Assembly (NCBI GenBank): GCA_020747065.1
Contig: JAGMVK010000024.1
Span: 310,001-374,000 of the forward strand
Source of the DNA: Cadophora sp. MPI-SDFR-AT-0126
Lineage: Eukaryota; Ascomycota; Leotiomycetes; Helotiales; Ploettnerulaceae
Length of the DNA stretch: 64,000 bases
Direction: 5' to 3'
Position 1 is the stretch's first letter. Each line of letters starts with the position of its first letter. A model generated the notes under the pieces. That model was not told the origin of the DNA. It searched no databases and saw only the letters and a list, made by a program, of their open reading frames with translations. The translations under genes were made by a program, and so were the position numbers. Below, one piece after another: positions 24,201 to 33,586 of the stretch.

Positions 24201-24482
24201 TTCGGATAAGGAGCAGTTTTTCCTTTGTTATGATTTCCTTATAATTCTTATTAATCACTTGCAAGTATTTTTATTTTTGTTTAAGATACGGAGGAGAGAA
24301 TAAGTTTGATTTGTATTTAATTACTCTCTGATTTAAAGTACTAACGGGCGGCCTTGCGACGATACTCTAATAGGGACTAAATGCTGGTTTTACTACAGGG
24401 GGCTACTCCTATACACTGGTATGAAGAAAGTGCTGCTATGAAGAACTAGCTACGAAGCCTTTTTGAAATAGGGCTTATTCCC

Positions 24483-25296
24483 CTAATTGTAGGCGGCTCC
24501 TAAATTAACTGGCTTAGCGCTAGTTTCCTTTACCTCCGCGCTACTTGGGCGTCTTCTATCCTGAGTTCTCTTTGCCCGAGGGGCCGGGCTAGTTCTCTTA
24601 TTATCTCTATCTCTATCTCTATCCTGTCCCGTAGGACGCTTACGCTTGTCACTACTACGACGAGTAATAACCGCAGTTATGGCCTCCTCTACCTGCTTCT
24701 TTATGCGGGAGAGGATCTGCTCGCAGTCCTATGAAAGGTTAGCTGGACGTGAACTGGAGTATATACGGTAGGGATTCGGAACGAAAAGAAAAGGGGATTA
24801 CCTACGAATTGACTTTGGGCGAGATCCGCTATCCTAGTACGGAGAGCACGAGTCTCCTCTAACAACGCTAAACTCAACTCGTCGCGAGTTTTTGGCAACT
24901 CGGCGACTGTAACACGGAGCTCTGTATCGAGAGCAGCAGCAGTAGTAGAGATGTTATCGGTCTCCTTAAGAGTCCGGGTAAGCAGGAGATCTTGGTACTC
25001 GGCTTCCAAGTACTAGGGCAGCTATATACGGGTTAGTTACGGACTATATTCGGGGATCCAAGATTCTAAATAATGAAAAGAAAGGGGGAAACAAGGGGAG
25101 TACCTACGGGAGTGCAGATTTCGCTCTGGTCGGTATAGTACGAGCATTTCTTGCTCTTCCGGTTCTTGAAGGCGTAGACGTGATCGGGTTTCTTGATTAT
25201 AGCTCGGACGCAGCGAACGCAGTCCTTCCGGTGGGTAGAGGCGAGAGCTCCGAATGGTGTGGGTGCAGGCACTGTTTGTGTTAGTATTTGTTTCAC
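24483..25296 (-). CDS. Antisense gene in the copia element: Cys-rich/coiled-coil basic protein, one nonsense codon
   Basis: Three exons read on the minus strand: 25296-25108, 25021-24806, 24728-24483. GT-AG introns have donors GTAGGTAC and GTAGGTAA and acceptors ATATAG and TTCATAG. The sum is 651 nt, 216 aa. The only defect is a TAG at the third codon of exon 2 (CAG to TAG fits RIP). Exon 1 has a Cys pair and later Cys residues (KDCVRCVRAII, SKKC, EIC; Tyr at probable lost Cys sites). Exon 2 predicts a coiled coil (TRDELSLALLEETRALRTRI). Exon 3 has DCEQILSRIKKQVEEAITAV and a basic, RD-repeat tail with KRKRP, a possible nuclear signal. RIP-destroyed homologues lie antisense in both gypsy copies. 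I do not recognise the function. It is far better preserved than the sense pol around it. Confidence 0.55.
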
Positions 25297-25778
25297 TACT
25301 GAACTACCTACGATTCTTTTGTTTTGTATATATACTTTTGCTTATTTGATTTGGTACGGGCTATAGCAAAATATTAGCGAATATCTCTGGAGATCGATAA
25401 TTCTGTGTACGTACGGAGAGTTTTTTGATGTTTACTTAAAGAAAGAAAGCTTTAGAATAGAGGGAGATCTGGTTTTTGTAATAGTATAGCTAGCGGTGGT
25501 CTTGCTTAGCGTTTGTTTACTTGCTATTGTCTTCTGACGGGCCGTATTAACTACTTCCGTGGGAGGTTTTTCAGGCTAGAATCGGAGGTCTTTCGGACTA
25601 TAGTACTTCCGTAGCTCTGTACCTGGTACGCTTATTCTATTTTTCTTTGCGAATATAGTTATTCTGTACAGCTTATTTTCTTTACTATTAGGTTGGAGGT
25701 TCGATTCTGTATTGGAGATTTGCTTCTGTATTATGAAGATTCGCTTGGAAGTGTCCTTCCAAAAAGAAGAGTTATTAG

Positions 25779-25995
25779 TGTTGATCCGCAGGCCTATCTA
25801 AAGCATGTCTTAGCTAGAATAGGGGGTAGGACCACTTACGGGGGTGATTCGGTGGCGTTTCGGGAGGCAGTATATAGTCTAGTACCTCCCACCCCCTCTT
25901 AGAAGAAACACAGATTTTCCACACTATTAAGCTTGATATGCATATACATGATATTTACGTTTGATTCTTGGCTTATATTCGGTATTGAACCGACA
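25779..25995 (+). repeat. 3' LTR of the copia element
   Basis: 217 bp, TGTTGATCCGCAGGCC... to ...GGTATTGAACCGACA, preceded by a purine tract. It pairs with 18322-18538. Confidence 0.85.
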
Positions 25996-26302
25996 CAAAT
26001 ATATATATAAATAAAAAATAAAGTAAATAGCTTTTAATTTATTATAATTATTTTCTAAAATAATAAATATGCATTAAAAGTATTATTTATTACTATAGTT
26101 AATAATAATTAAAATTAATTACTTTATAAAATATAAGCCCTTTTAATTCTATTTATAGTTTGCTTTATAAAGTATAATTTTCCTGCGAAGCCTACTTATT
26201 TTATTTTGTTTTAATTAACTATATCTCTCATTCTAAACTTAATTTATTTCAATTTAATTTAGTTAAAAGTTATTTGAATGTCTCAAATATTTCTTGCAAC
26301 GC
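25996..26302. other. AT-rich spacer
   Basis: Very AT-rich, no frame and no recognised element. The expected right half of the Tc1-like relic is not recognisable here. Confidence 0.5.
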
Positions 26303-26592
26303 TAATTTAAGTGCTTTTGTATCCTTTACTAATTATTTAATTAGTATATATTATGGAATTTAGGTATTTTCAGGAACCCTTTTTAGATATCTTAAGGGTA
26401 TCCGGGAGTATTAGTCCATTGCTGGCTAGTCCGGGCTGTAGATTACCTATTCTAGTTTCCGGCTTCGGCCCCTCTTCATCCTACCCAGTTGTTCCGTCGC
26501 GGGATGAGTGGGAACATATAATTCTGAATTTTGTATCAGGACGGCAATTGACTTTAGGCAATTCTTCACTGTAACATGTGATAAGGGTCAAA
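26303..26592 (+). repeat. Dispersed ~290-bp repeat, copy 1 (left edge of the CAZyme block)
   Basis: It aligns with 51185-51468 in the same orientation, from ATTTAAGTGCTT to CATGTGATA(A)GGGTCAAA, with scattered substitutions and small indels. It has no coding potential, no obvious terminal inverted repeats and no target duplication that I can see. It could be a solo LTR or a non-autonomous element. Confidence 0.7.
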
Positions 26593-26994
26593 GCTGAAAA
26601 ATGAGACGTGAGGAAGAGAACAAACGGTCAGGAGTCGGCCATCCCGGGCGTCAGTCGACAGGCGGCCGTGTTCCTAGAGGACTTTCGCGGCTAGGTGACA
26701 TGCCAGTCTGTACTTCTGAGAAAGAAATTCTTCCACACTGTAGAAGAAGTTTTGTACCAATCAGTCCCCAGACCCAGCCGGCAAGTGGGGCATGAGAGCA
26801 CCCCAAAGTTGGAGGAGCCGGTAGCAAGTTGCGAGGCCTCGGAGCTGATCATTGTGCAAACCTCCACGCGTGCTGTTACTGAGATTCGGGAAGTAGACAA
26901 GGAGGTAAGTTGCTGCATTTGCTCCCTCCTCCCCTTGCCAGGGTTGCGTGCCCACACTTGGGCATGTGATTGACGATATTGTCCGCCTATGGTG

Positions 26995-27003
26995 TATATA
27001 AAA
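26995..27003 (+). promoter_or_regulatory. TATA box of the tannase/feruloyl esterase gene
   Basis: TATATAAAA lies 82 nt upstream of the ATG at 27077. Confidence 0.5.
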
Positions 27004-27076
27004 GAAGACATAAATCCGGCGAGGTGCTACTCTTAACCTCTTGAACTGATCAGCTAGTTCTTTTGGAATCGAAAAC

Positions 27077-28693
27077 ATGGCTACCCTCTCGAAGATGTTC
27101 TTTACTGCCCTCATCTCTCTCAACGTTGCGATCGCATCGGCGTCGCTTCAGATACGCACTGGGGACCTTGTCTGCGCTTCTCTTCCTGCTCCCAAAGTCC
27201 CCGGAGCCAAGGTTCTCTCTATCACAGCTGTTCCTAGGTACAAGGTCCCGCCTAATCCGTTATATGCGCTGTACGACCCGAGTGTAGCCAATCTCACTGT
27301 CGATGTTTGCGACATCCAGGTCACGCTCACCCATCCGGGCGTTAGCGATAAGGTTGGCGTAACTGTCTGGCTGCCCCTCAAGGGATGGAATGGCCGCTAT
27401 CAAGGAGCCGGAGGAGGCGGTTGGACCGCTGGCGCGAATGCTGACATTTCCCTTTTCCGACCTGCCGTCGAGGGCTGGGCAGCTGGGTTTACCGATGGTG
27501 GTAACATCTCAGACGCGAACGGGACTGTTACACCAAACATACTCTCAGGTCCAGGACAAGTCAACTTAGCTTCACTGACCAATTTCGCGGCCCGCGGCTT
27601 GCACTATGTGGCTGTCGTCGGGAAAGCTGTTGCTGCCAGCTACTACGGTCAAGCACCAAAGTACTCATATTGGAATGGATGCTCTACTGGTGGCAGACAG
27701 GGATACATGCTAGCCCAGAAGTATCCTAACGACTTTAACGGTATCATGGCAAACGCTCCAGCCCTCTACTGGCCGTCTTTCATGCTAGCACTCAATTGGG
27801 CGCAGTTCCTCATGAATTCATTGCAGACTTACCCCTCTGCCTGCGAATTTGAGTCTTTTCAGAATGCCAGCATCAAAGCTTGTGATGGCTTGGATGGGGT
27901 CAAAGATGGAATAATCAGCGATGCCAGCAACTGCAATTTTGATCCCTACAAACTCATTGGCCAGGTTATCCGATGTGGTCAAAAGACTATAAAGATCAGT
28001 CCCCAGACGGCAGAGATTGTGCAAAAAATCAGGGAAGGCCCACGATCACCATTAGGACAATTATGGGATGGCTTCGATTTTGGGATAAATTATCAGGGCA
28101 TCGCACATGTTGCAACTCTACCGGACGGCAGCACCGGCCCTTCCCCCTTGGGTCCCCCGAATGATTGGGTGAAATGGTTTATCAAGAAAGATCCCAGGTT
28201 CGACTTCACCACTGTAAGGACCTTGGAGCAGATTACAGATCTTTTCGCCACCACTGATCCCGTCTACGGCGGCATTATCGGGACTGACAATCCGGACCTA
28301 ACAGCTTTCCGCGATGTTGGTGGCAAGCTTCTGACGTGGCATGGTGTCGCCGACGAGCTTATCATGGTCAATAACACCCTCCGCTATCGCAGGGCGGTGG
28401 AGAGTGTTGTTGGGGGCGGACCAGAAGTAAACAAATTCTACCGCCTGTTCTTGGCTCCCGGAGTTGCGCACTGCTCTGGAGGGTACGGCCCCGTACCATT
28501 CAGACCGCTCGATTCCCTTGTTGATTGGGTTGAGCGAGACAAAGCTCCTGAGACACTCTTCGCCAACTTCACCAATACCGCTAAAAAGTCTGTTTCAAAA
28601 CAATTATGCCTGTGGCCAAAGGTATCTCTGTATGATGGCATAGGCGATCCGAACCGTGCTACGAGTTACACTTGTGCCGAGTACTATCTCTAG
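27077..28693 (+). CDS. Tannase/feruloyl esterase family secreted esterase
   Basis: 538 aa, no intron. A signal peptide covers about residues 1-22 (ALISLNVAIASAS). The catalytic serine is in GCSTGG (Ser203), the Asp is in HGVADELI (Asp426) and the His is in APGVAHCSGG (His465). Cys202 and Cys466 flank Ser and His, giving the CS-D-HC arrangement typical of fungal tannases and feruloyl esterases of this family. GWNGRYQGAGGGGW and WPSF-type motifs also fit. Length and Cys-rich pattern are normal and the gene looks intact. It would cleave ester-linked phenolics (galloyl or feruloyl/coumaroyl) outside the cell. Sequence alone does not separate tannase from feruloyl esterase. Confidence 0.9.
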   Translation: MATLSKMFFTALISLNVAIASASLQIRTGDLVCASLPAPKVPGAKVLSITAVPRYKVPPNPLYALYDPSVANLTVDVCDIQVTLTHPGVSDKVGVTVWLPLKGWNGRYQGAGGGGWTAGANADISLFRPAVEGWAAGFTDGGNISDANGTVTPNILSGPGQVNLASLTNFAARGLHYVAVVGKAVAASYYGQAPKYSYWNGCSTGGRQGYMLAQKYPNDFNGIMANAPALYWPSFMLALNWAQFLMNSLQTYPSACEFESFQNASIKACDGLDGVKDGIISDASNCNFDPYKLIGQVIRCGQKTIKISPQTAEIVQKIREGPRSPLGQLWDGFDFGINYQGIAHVATLPDGSTGPSPLGPPNDWVKWFIKKDPRFDFTTVRTLEQITDLFATTDPVYGGIIGTDNPDLTAFRDVGGKLLTWHGVADELIMVNNTLRYRRAVESVVGGGPEVNKFYRLFLAPGVAHCSGGYGPVPFRPLDSLVDWVERDKAPETLFANFTNTAKKSVSKQLCLWPKVSLYDGIGDPNRATSYTCAEYYL

Positions 28694-30378
28694 TAATATC
28701 CTAGTCTGGGCACAGTCATGTACATGCAAGTTCAGCCTTGCATTTTTATTCGACCAGCCACTTCAGAGATGGGGTATTTAGTAGGAAAACGTGGCCTAGT
28801 CATAGTATTCGCTGACCTAACACGAGATCTAATGCAAGTTTGTTTCCTGTACCAAAAGCCTGCTAGGTACCACTGCTTCAGACTATTGACCAGTGTGGGT
28901 AATAGTAACTGGTAAAGTAGAGTTACTTGCAGTAATTTTGACGCTAGTACTACTACTGCAGTACGGCTGTAGAGTGAACTTTCATCCCATAGTTACTGCG
29001 GCAATCAGCCCATTACTGACAGTAGAACCAGTAATTGCGACCAGTAGCAGAGCCTCATTTACGTGAGATAAAGTCACTGTGCAAAGGCTTAATTGAGACT
29101 ATTCCTTGCATCATATTTATGAGAAAACTTATCAATAACCCGCTAGAATTGTTATTACTTCCGGATAATTGCCTAGGATTAAGCCATATGAAAGTGGTGC
29201 ACCCTGTAGGCAACAGGGACTACAAACAGGTAGTATATAGGCAATACGATCTATTGTTAAATGCTGCCTACAGACCAATCATTTATATAAGATACTCCTC
29301 GCCATTTCTATATAGTTGATGGGTTAAGTTATAATTTATCAACCTATCATCCACATATTATATTCTTAATAAACATGACCTTGTCACTACCCTCTTCGTC
29401 GACTGGCGAGGCCTCTGCCGAATACAAACGCCGAAGAATATATACAGAACGTGATACGGAGCAGACTTCCTATCGGCCCTAGCACTAAGCTGGAAGATCA
29501 CCGTCATATTGCCCACTTAATACGAGACCTAATAGATAGCAAGCGGGGTAAGAGAGAAGAAGGGGCGCAATTGGAAGCAAACAATCGTAGCAAATATCGT
29601 ACTTATGATCTAAGAATCCAAGTAGTAAATCAAGCGATAGAGAGATGGGATCGCAAGAGAACCAAAAAGCAAAGAGATAAGCGGGCCAGGTAGAGACAGA
29701 TGCCAATACGGTAGAGCATCATAAAGAAGCAAGTAAAAATACGAACACCAAACCCTCGATCAATATAGACAAGTACGACCACCATAAACAATAAGAACCG
29801 CGAAAGAAATCAGAACCTGCAAGACGAGCAAAATAGCTCGGGCATTGGACATAGAGAATAGGTAAAGGCGTACGAACTGGCCGAAGTAGATACTAAGTTT
29901 TACAGGAAAAGCCAGCCAGCAAGGGAAACACAGCGGACGATGGTCAACTGATAGCAGATGAGGAAGAGGAAGGGGAACAGGAGAGAAAAAAAGGGGGGAA
30001 AGAAAGAGGCGGAACATAGCCACCCGAACCAACCACGAAGCGCGAAGATGACCCAGCCAACCGCCGAGATAAGGTCATGAAAGCATAAGGAGTAAAAGGA
30101 GTTATGAATGTCAGATCCGAGTGACCACGCAGGCACAGGATCACCCAGATCGCCTTGCATCGCAACACGCACTCGCTATTGTGTACGGGGCGAGGCGCCT
30201 CTCAAAAAATGCTAAGCTGTGCTAAGAGAATAAATCATTGCGATTGTGAAGCTACAAACCTGTCCTTAATCTAAGTTTATAGAGTAGACTAACGTGTAGA
30301 TGCATCTGATATTCAGGCTCAGGACCAAGTCATTCTCAAATACGAATCACTTTGACATTATCTCACACTCCTTACTGC
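28694..30378. other. Intergenic region, no supported gene
   Basis: About 1.7 kb. It includes 28,880-29,050 with several TACTG/CAGTA-type words in both orientations. Short frames around 29451-29693 and 29760-30172 are low-complexity, basic or hydrophobic and lack motifs. I see no gene. Confidence 0.5.
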
Positions 30379-32667
30379 TTACAGATGAGCCTTAACGTCA
30401 CTGTACTTGCATAGCAGACTGCAAGGATCTCCAGCATATTGTCCAATCTCAAATGTGATACTTTCCGCGTTCGTGGCAAACTTGCCATTGATCCATCGAC
30501 GGAAAGGCTCCAGTGAAACCTGAACTTGGATCCACCTTTCCCTGCCCGCCTCAACCTCTTCGGCCTTGAATCCTGCAAGAAGACGGTTTGGAAAGTCGTG
30601 CGGGCCAGGGCCTAGGTCGGGGACGCCGTAAATTTGTACAACGCACCAGCCGGATATACTGCCCGTGTTCTTCACAGCAACTGTGACCGTGATGTCCGAA
30701 ATTTTGTCTTGCTGTACTTTGTTGAGCTTTGCCCCCTCGAGCTCGAACCTAGTGTACGATAGTCCGTATCCTAGTGGATATGAAGCTTGAACCCCCATCT
30801 TGTCAAGCATCCTCTGTCCGAACCACTTATCATACGTCACCTCATTAACGTCTGCATCGAAAGGCGGTAGATGTGCTTCTGTCCGTGGCATGCTCCAGGG
30901 AAGACGCCCACTCGGGTTCGCATTGCCGACCAGTATGTCAGCCAAAGCCCGTCCGTTCTCACAACCGTTGTACCAGCTGACAAGAATTGACGGGGTGAGG
31001 TGATGCCACTCCTCAATGATGATGGCCCCGGCGGTGACCATTGAGACCACTGTCCGAGGGTTTGCTGCTGTGACTGCCCGGATGAGCCGCACGTCTTCTG
31101 GCCTGAGGCGCACACTCGTGCGGTCTCCTCCTGTCGGGCGACTCGCCAAGTCATCCTCAGGTCGACGCGCTGTCCCAGGATTTGGCCTGTTCTCAGCAGC
31201 AGCAGCTTTCGCCCTGCCAGCCTGGACTATCTTTGCTTCTGGCGAGTCGTCTGTTTTTGGGAGCAAGGCCAAGGCTTCGGCGTCGAACTCAAGCGACGGC
31301 TTGAGGAATTCACCTTCGTCATTCCCGTCATAACCAACAATGACGATTGCCACTTCAGAATTCTTGGCGATGGTGACAGCATCTTGTTCATTGTCTGATG
31401 CTGAGAGGCGAATAGAGGCACCAGGAAGCTGCTCTTTGATTCCCTGGTAGGGAGGTATGATCTCGGGACAATGGACCCAAGACGATGCTCGATCGCCAGT
31501 CAAAGCCGAATTTGCGTGTCGCCCGATGACCGCGCAGCTCTTCAAGTCAGAAGAGAGCGGCAGCAGAGGCTTGCCATCGATTTGACCGTTCTTGAGCAAA
31601 ACGATCGCCCTGGTTGCTGTCATTTTAGCCAGCCCTCGGTGCTCCTTGCTACAGACAACATCTTTTGTGGGTTCCACGGTTGAGCGAGTAGCATAGAATT
31701 TGAGTTGGTTGCGGATTATACGCATGCCGATCCTGTCGATATCGGACCAGCTGATCTCTCCTGACACCAGGGCCGGCTCTAGGGATGCGTGTCGACGATT
31801 TCGGAATGGGGCTTCAATGTCGAGGTCTGCCTTGACCGACTTGACACCATCTCGGAGACCAAAGAGCCAGTCTGTAATTATGATGCCGTCGTAGTGCCAC
31901 TTCTTCCGAAGGATGTCGAGAATCAATGCCTGCGATTCGCCCGCCCACTCTCCGTTGACGGAGTTGTACGCGGTCATGACGGAGAAGGCACCGGCCTCGA
32001 CACATCGCTTGAAATGAGGTAAGAACACCTCATGAAGGGCAGCATCGTCAATGCTAACATTAACACGAAATCTGGCCGTCTCCATCGAGTTCAGCGCGAA
32101 GTGCTTCACACAAGCCATGACGTTCTTCTGAAGGCCGTGGACGTGAGCCACTCCGAACTGGCCCAGGAGCAAAGGATCCTCGCTGTACGTTTCCTGAACT
32201 CGGCCCCAGGCTGGATGTCGGGGCAGGTTGATGCAGACGCTGCCAACTGTGTTGGCGCCGTAGGCTCGGGCCTCACGACCAATAGCGAGGGCGACCTTTT
32301 CTTCTAACGCCGGATCCCAGGTTGCACCACGGGCCATGCTACATGGGAACACGGTGCCTTGGTGGATATTCACACCGCGAGGACCATCGCAGTACTGTAC
32401 GCCAGGGATTCCTAGACGCTTGATCTCGCTATGGCTGTACGGGTTTTTAGTGTAAACCCCCGCGAAGAGGCCAGAAAAGCCTTCCCAGAAGGACGGATTT
32501 CCCTGCAGCAGTGAAAGCTTCTCCTGCTCACTGAGTTGATCTAGCAAGGCTTTGGCGGCCTTATGAACTGACTCTCCGGCCTGCACCCGAAAGACCGCCG
32601 CCTGAAAGTCGAGATACTGATTCATGATGCTTTGAGAAGCGGTAGATGAGAATGACGGCGATTCCAA
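30379..32667 (-). CDS. GH3 beta-glucosidase, intracellular type
   Basis: 762 aa, intronless, without a signal peptide. The GH3 N-domain has GIPGVQYCDGPRGVN, REARAYGANT, the KHFALNS substrate-binding block (about 188-194) and the nucleophile Asp266 in IIITDWLFG. The GH3 C-domain has RAIVLLKN and CAVIGRHA, then an Ala/Pro-rich insertion around AGRAKAAAAENRPNPG, followed by TGGDR and SILVSWYNGCENGRALADIL. A fibronectin-III-like C-terminal domain (YPLGYGLSYTRFELEG) follows. It would hydrolyse terminal beta-glucosides or related glycosides in the cytosol, which fits the transporter gene next to it. It may start at Met1 or Met15. Substrate within GH3 (glucose versus xylose) cannot be fixed from sequence. 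Confidence 0.9.
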   Translation of the reverse strand: MESPSFSSTASQSIMNQYLDFQAAVFRVQAGESVHKAAKALLDQLSEQEKLSLLQGNPSFWEGFSGLFAGVYTKNPYSHSEIKRLGIPGVQYCDGPRGVNIHQGTVFPCSMARGATWDPALEEKVALAIGREARAYGANTVGSVCINLPRHPAWGRVQETYSEDPLLLGQFGVAHVHGLQKNVMACVKHFALNSMETARFRVNVSIDDAALHEVFLPHFKRCVEAGAFSVMTAYNSVNGEWAGESQALILDILRKKWHYDGIIITDWLFGLRDGVKSVKADLDIEAPFRNRRHASLEPALVSGEISWSDIDRIGMRIIRNQLKFYATRSTVEPTKDVVCSKEHRGLAKMTATRAIVLLKNGQIDGKPLLPLSSDLKSCAVIGRHANSALTGDRASSWVHCPEIIPPYQGIKEQLPGASIRLSASDNEQDAVTIAKNSEVAIVIVGYDGNDEGEFLKPSLEFDAEALALLPKTDDSPEAKIVQAGRAKAAAAENRPNPGTARRPEDDLASRPTGGDRTSVRLRPEDVRLIRAVTAANPRTVVSMVTAGAIIIEEWHHLTPSILVSWYNGCENGRALADILVGNANPSGRLPWSMPRTEAHLPPFDADVNEVTYDKWFGQRMLDKMGVQASYPLGYGLSYTRFELEGAKLNKVQQDKISDITVTVAVKNTGSISGWCVVQIYGVPDLGPGPHDFPNRLLAGFKAEEVEAGRERWIQVQVSLEPFRRWINGKFATNAESITFEIGQYAGDPCSLLCKYSDVKAHL

Positions 32668-33586
32668 ATGAAATTACAGAGGCAGGAAATTCGACAATTC
32701 ATGTGCGTCTGGGAACTGGGTGCACTGGGAGATGTACACGAATGATTGATGGGAATGAGAAGACTGGAGAAAGCGGAACAGCGTTGAAATGGCACAGGAT
32801 CAAAGACAAGCCCCTAGCAGTCTGATCGCTGGAGACGATCGTTCTCAATCTCCAATATATTGCTGCCTCCACGGTGAGTGATCGGTCAGACCCAGCTGTG
32901 TCCTATCTCACAACCCTCGGTGCCGTGGCTCGGCCTGGCAGCGCTGCCCCAGCTGCAAGTCTACCAACAAATCAGCTATCTTACCGGATATGGGCCCATA
33001 ATCTCGAGGTCTCCGGAACAGCCGGACAACCGAGGCTCCTTGGAAGTTTTGTACATTCAGCCTCTTACGTGGATGGCTCAAGCACCTCAAGGAGCTATGA
33101 TCGGCTACGAAATAAGGGAATTTGCTCACGCTCGCACAATTCAGCTTCGCCTTATACAATAACTTGAATGGTCGCTATGGAGGCGATAGTAAGCCACACA
33201 CCTCAATAAGATCCACGAGAACAGCCCAACGTCCATAGTTTTTCCTTCTCTTGTATGCTTTCTTACATTCTTCTCATTTCTTCATAGTTGGAGCAATGAA
33301 TCGGTCCCATTTTAAAAGGCTTCTGAAAATGATATTACTCTGTAAAGAGCCAAAACTCGAGTAAATACATGTTGTTTCGTTATGTTGAGAAAACGGGTTA
33401 CGGGCTTAAATACGCGGGAGATAGGTGTCATGTCCAATCGTGGCGGTTAGGGCCCCGAAAAGCAATCTAGTTGACATTGTGCATCCTTATGAACTTATCC
33501 AACAACTCCCGTTGATCCATCACTGACGACAGCCTTCAAACAGTTTGTAGAACCCAATAGCGGGGTACATAAAGCACGCCAATCAC
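32668..33586. promoter_or_regulatory. Intergenic region between the GH3 and MFS genes
   Basis: It holds the promoter of the GH3 gene (minus) and the 3' flank of the MFS gene (minus). Short frames at 32874-33167 overlap on both strands without motifs. I see no additional gene. Confidence 0.4.

Larger units (their letters stand above)
18322..25995 (+). mobile_element. Ty1/copia-type LTR retrotransposon, RIP-degraded
   Basis: Two 217-bp direct repeats (18322-18538 and 25779-25995) bound it and start TGTTG; the ends read AACTAATA and AACCGACA (ancestral CAACA). A purine tract AAAAAGAAGAG (25761-25771) precedes the 3' LTR. Internal relics in copia order are gag, zinc knuckle, protease-like, GAG-pre-integrase/integrase, RVT_2 reverse transcriptase and RNase H. 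Flanking 5-mers AAAAG and CAAAT do not form a clean target duplication. The element lies within the Tc1-like relic. It carries an additional antisense gene between RNase H and the 3' LTR. Confidence 0.85.

Noticed and set aside
26353..26574. 73-codon frame inside the dispersed repeat
   Set aside because: The second copy at 51185-51468 does not keep the same frame, and there is no domain.
29451..29693. Basic 80-codon frame
   Set aside because: Low complexity, no start context, splice signals or homology features; likely chance.
29760..30172. Hydrophobic minus-strand frames
   Set aside because: Overlapping frames in two phases built from purine-rich plus-strand DNA; this composition gives Phe/Leu/Ser-rich chance frames.
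30800..32307. Long plus-strand frames opposite the intracellular GH3 gene
   Set aside because: They mirror the codon structure of the GH3 frame and have no domains.
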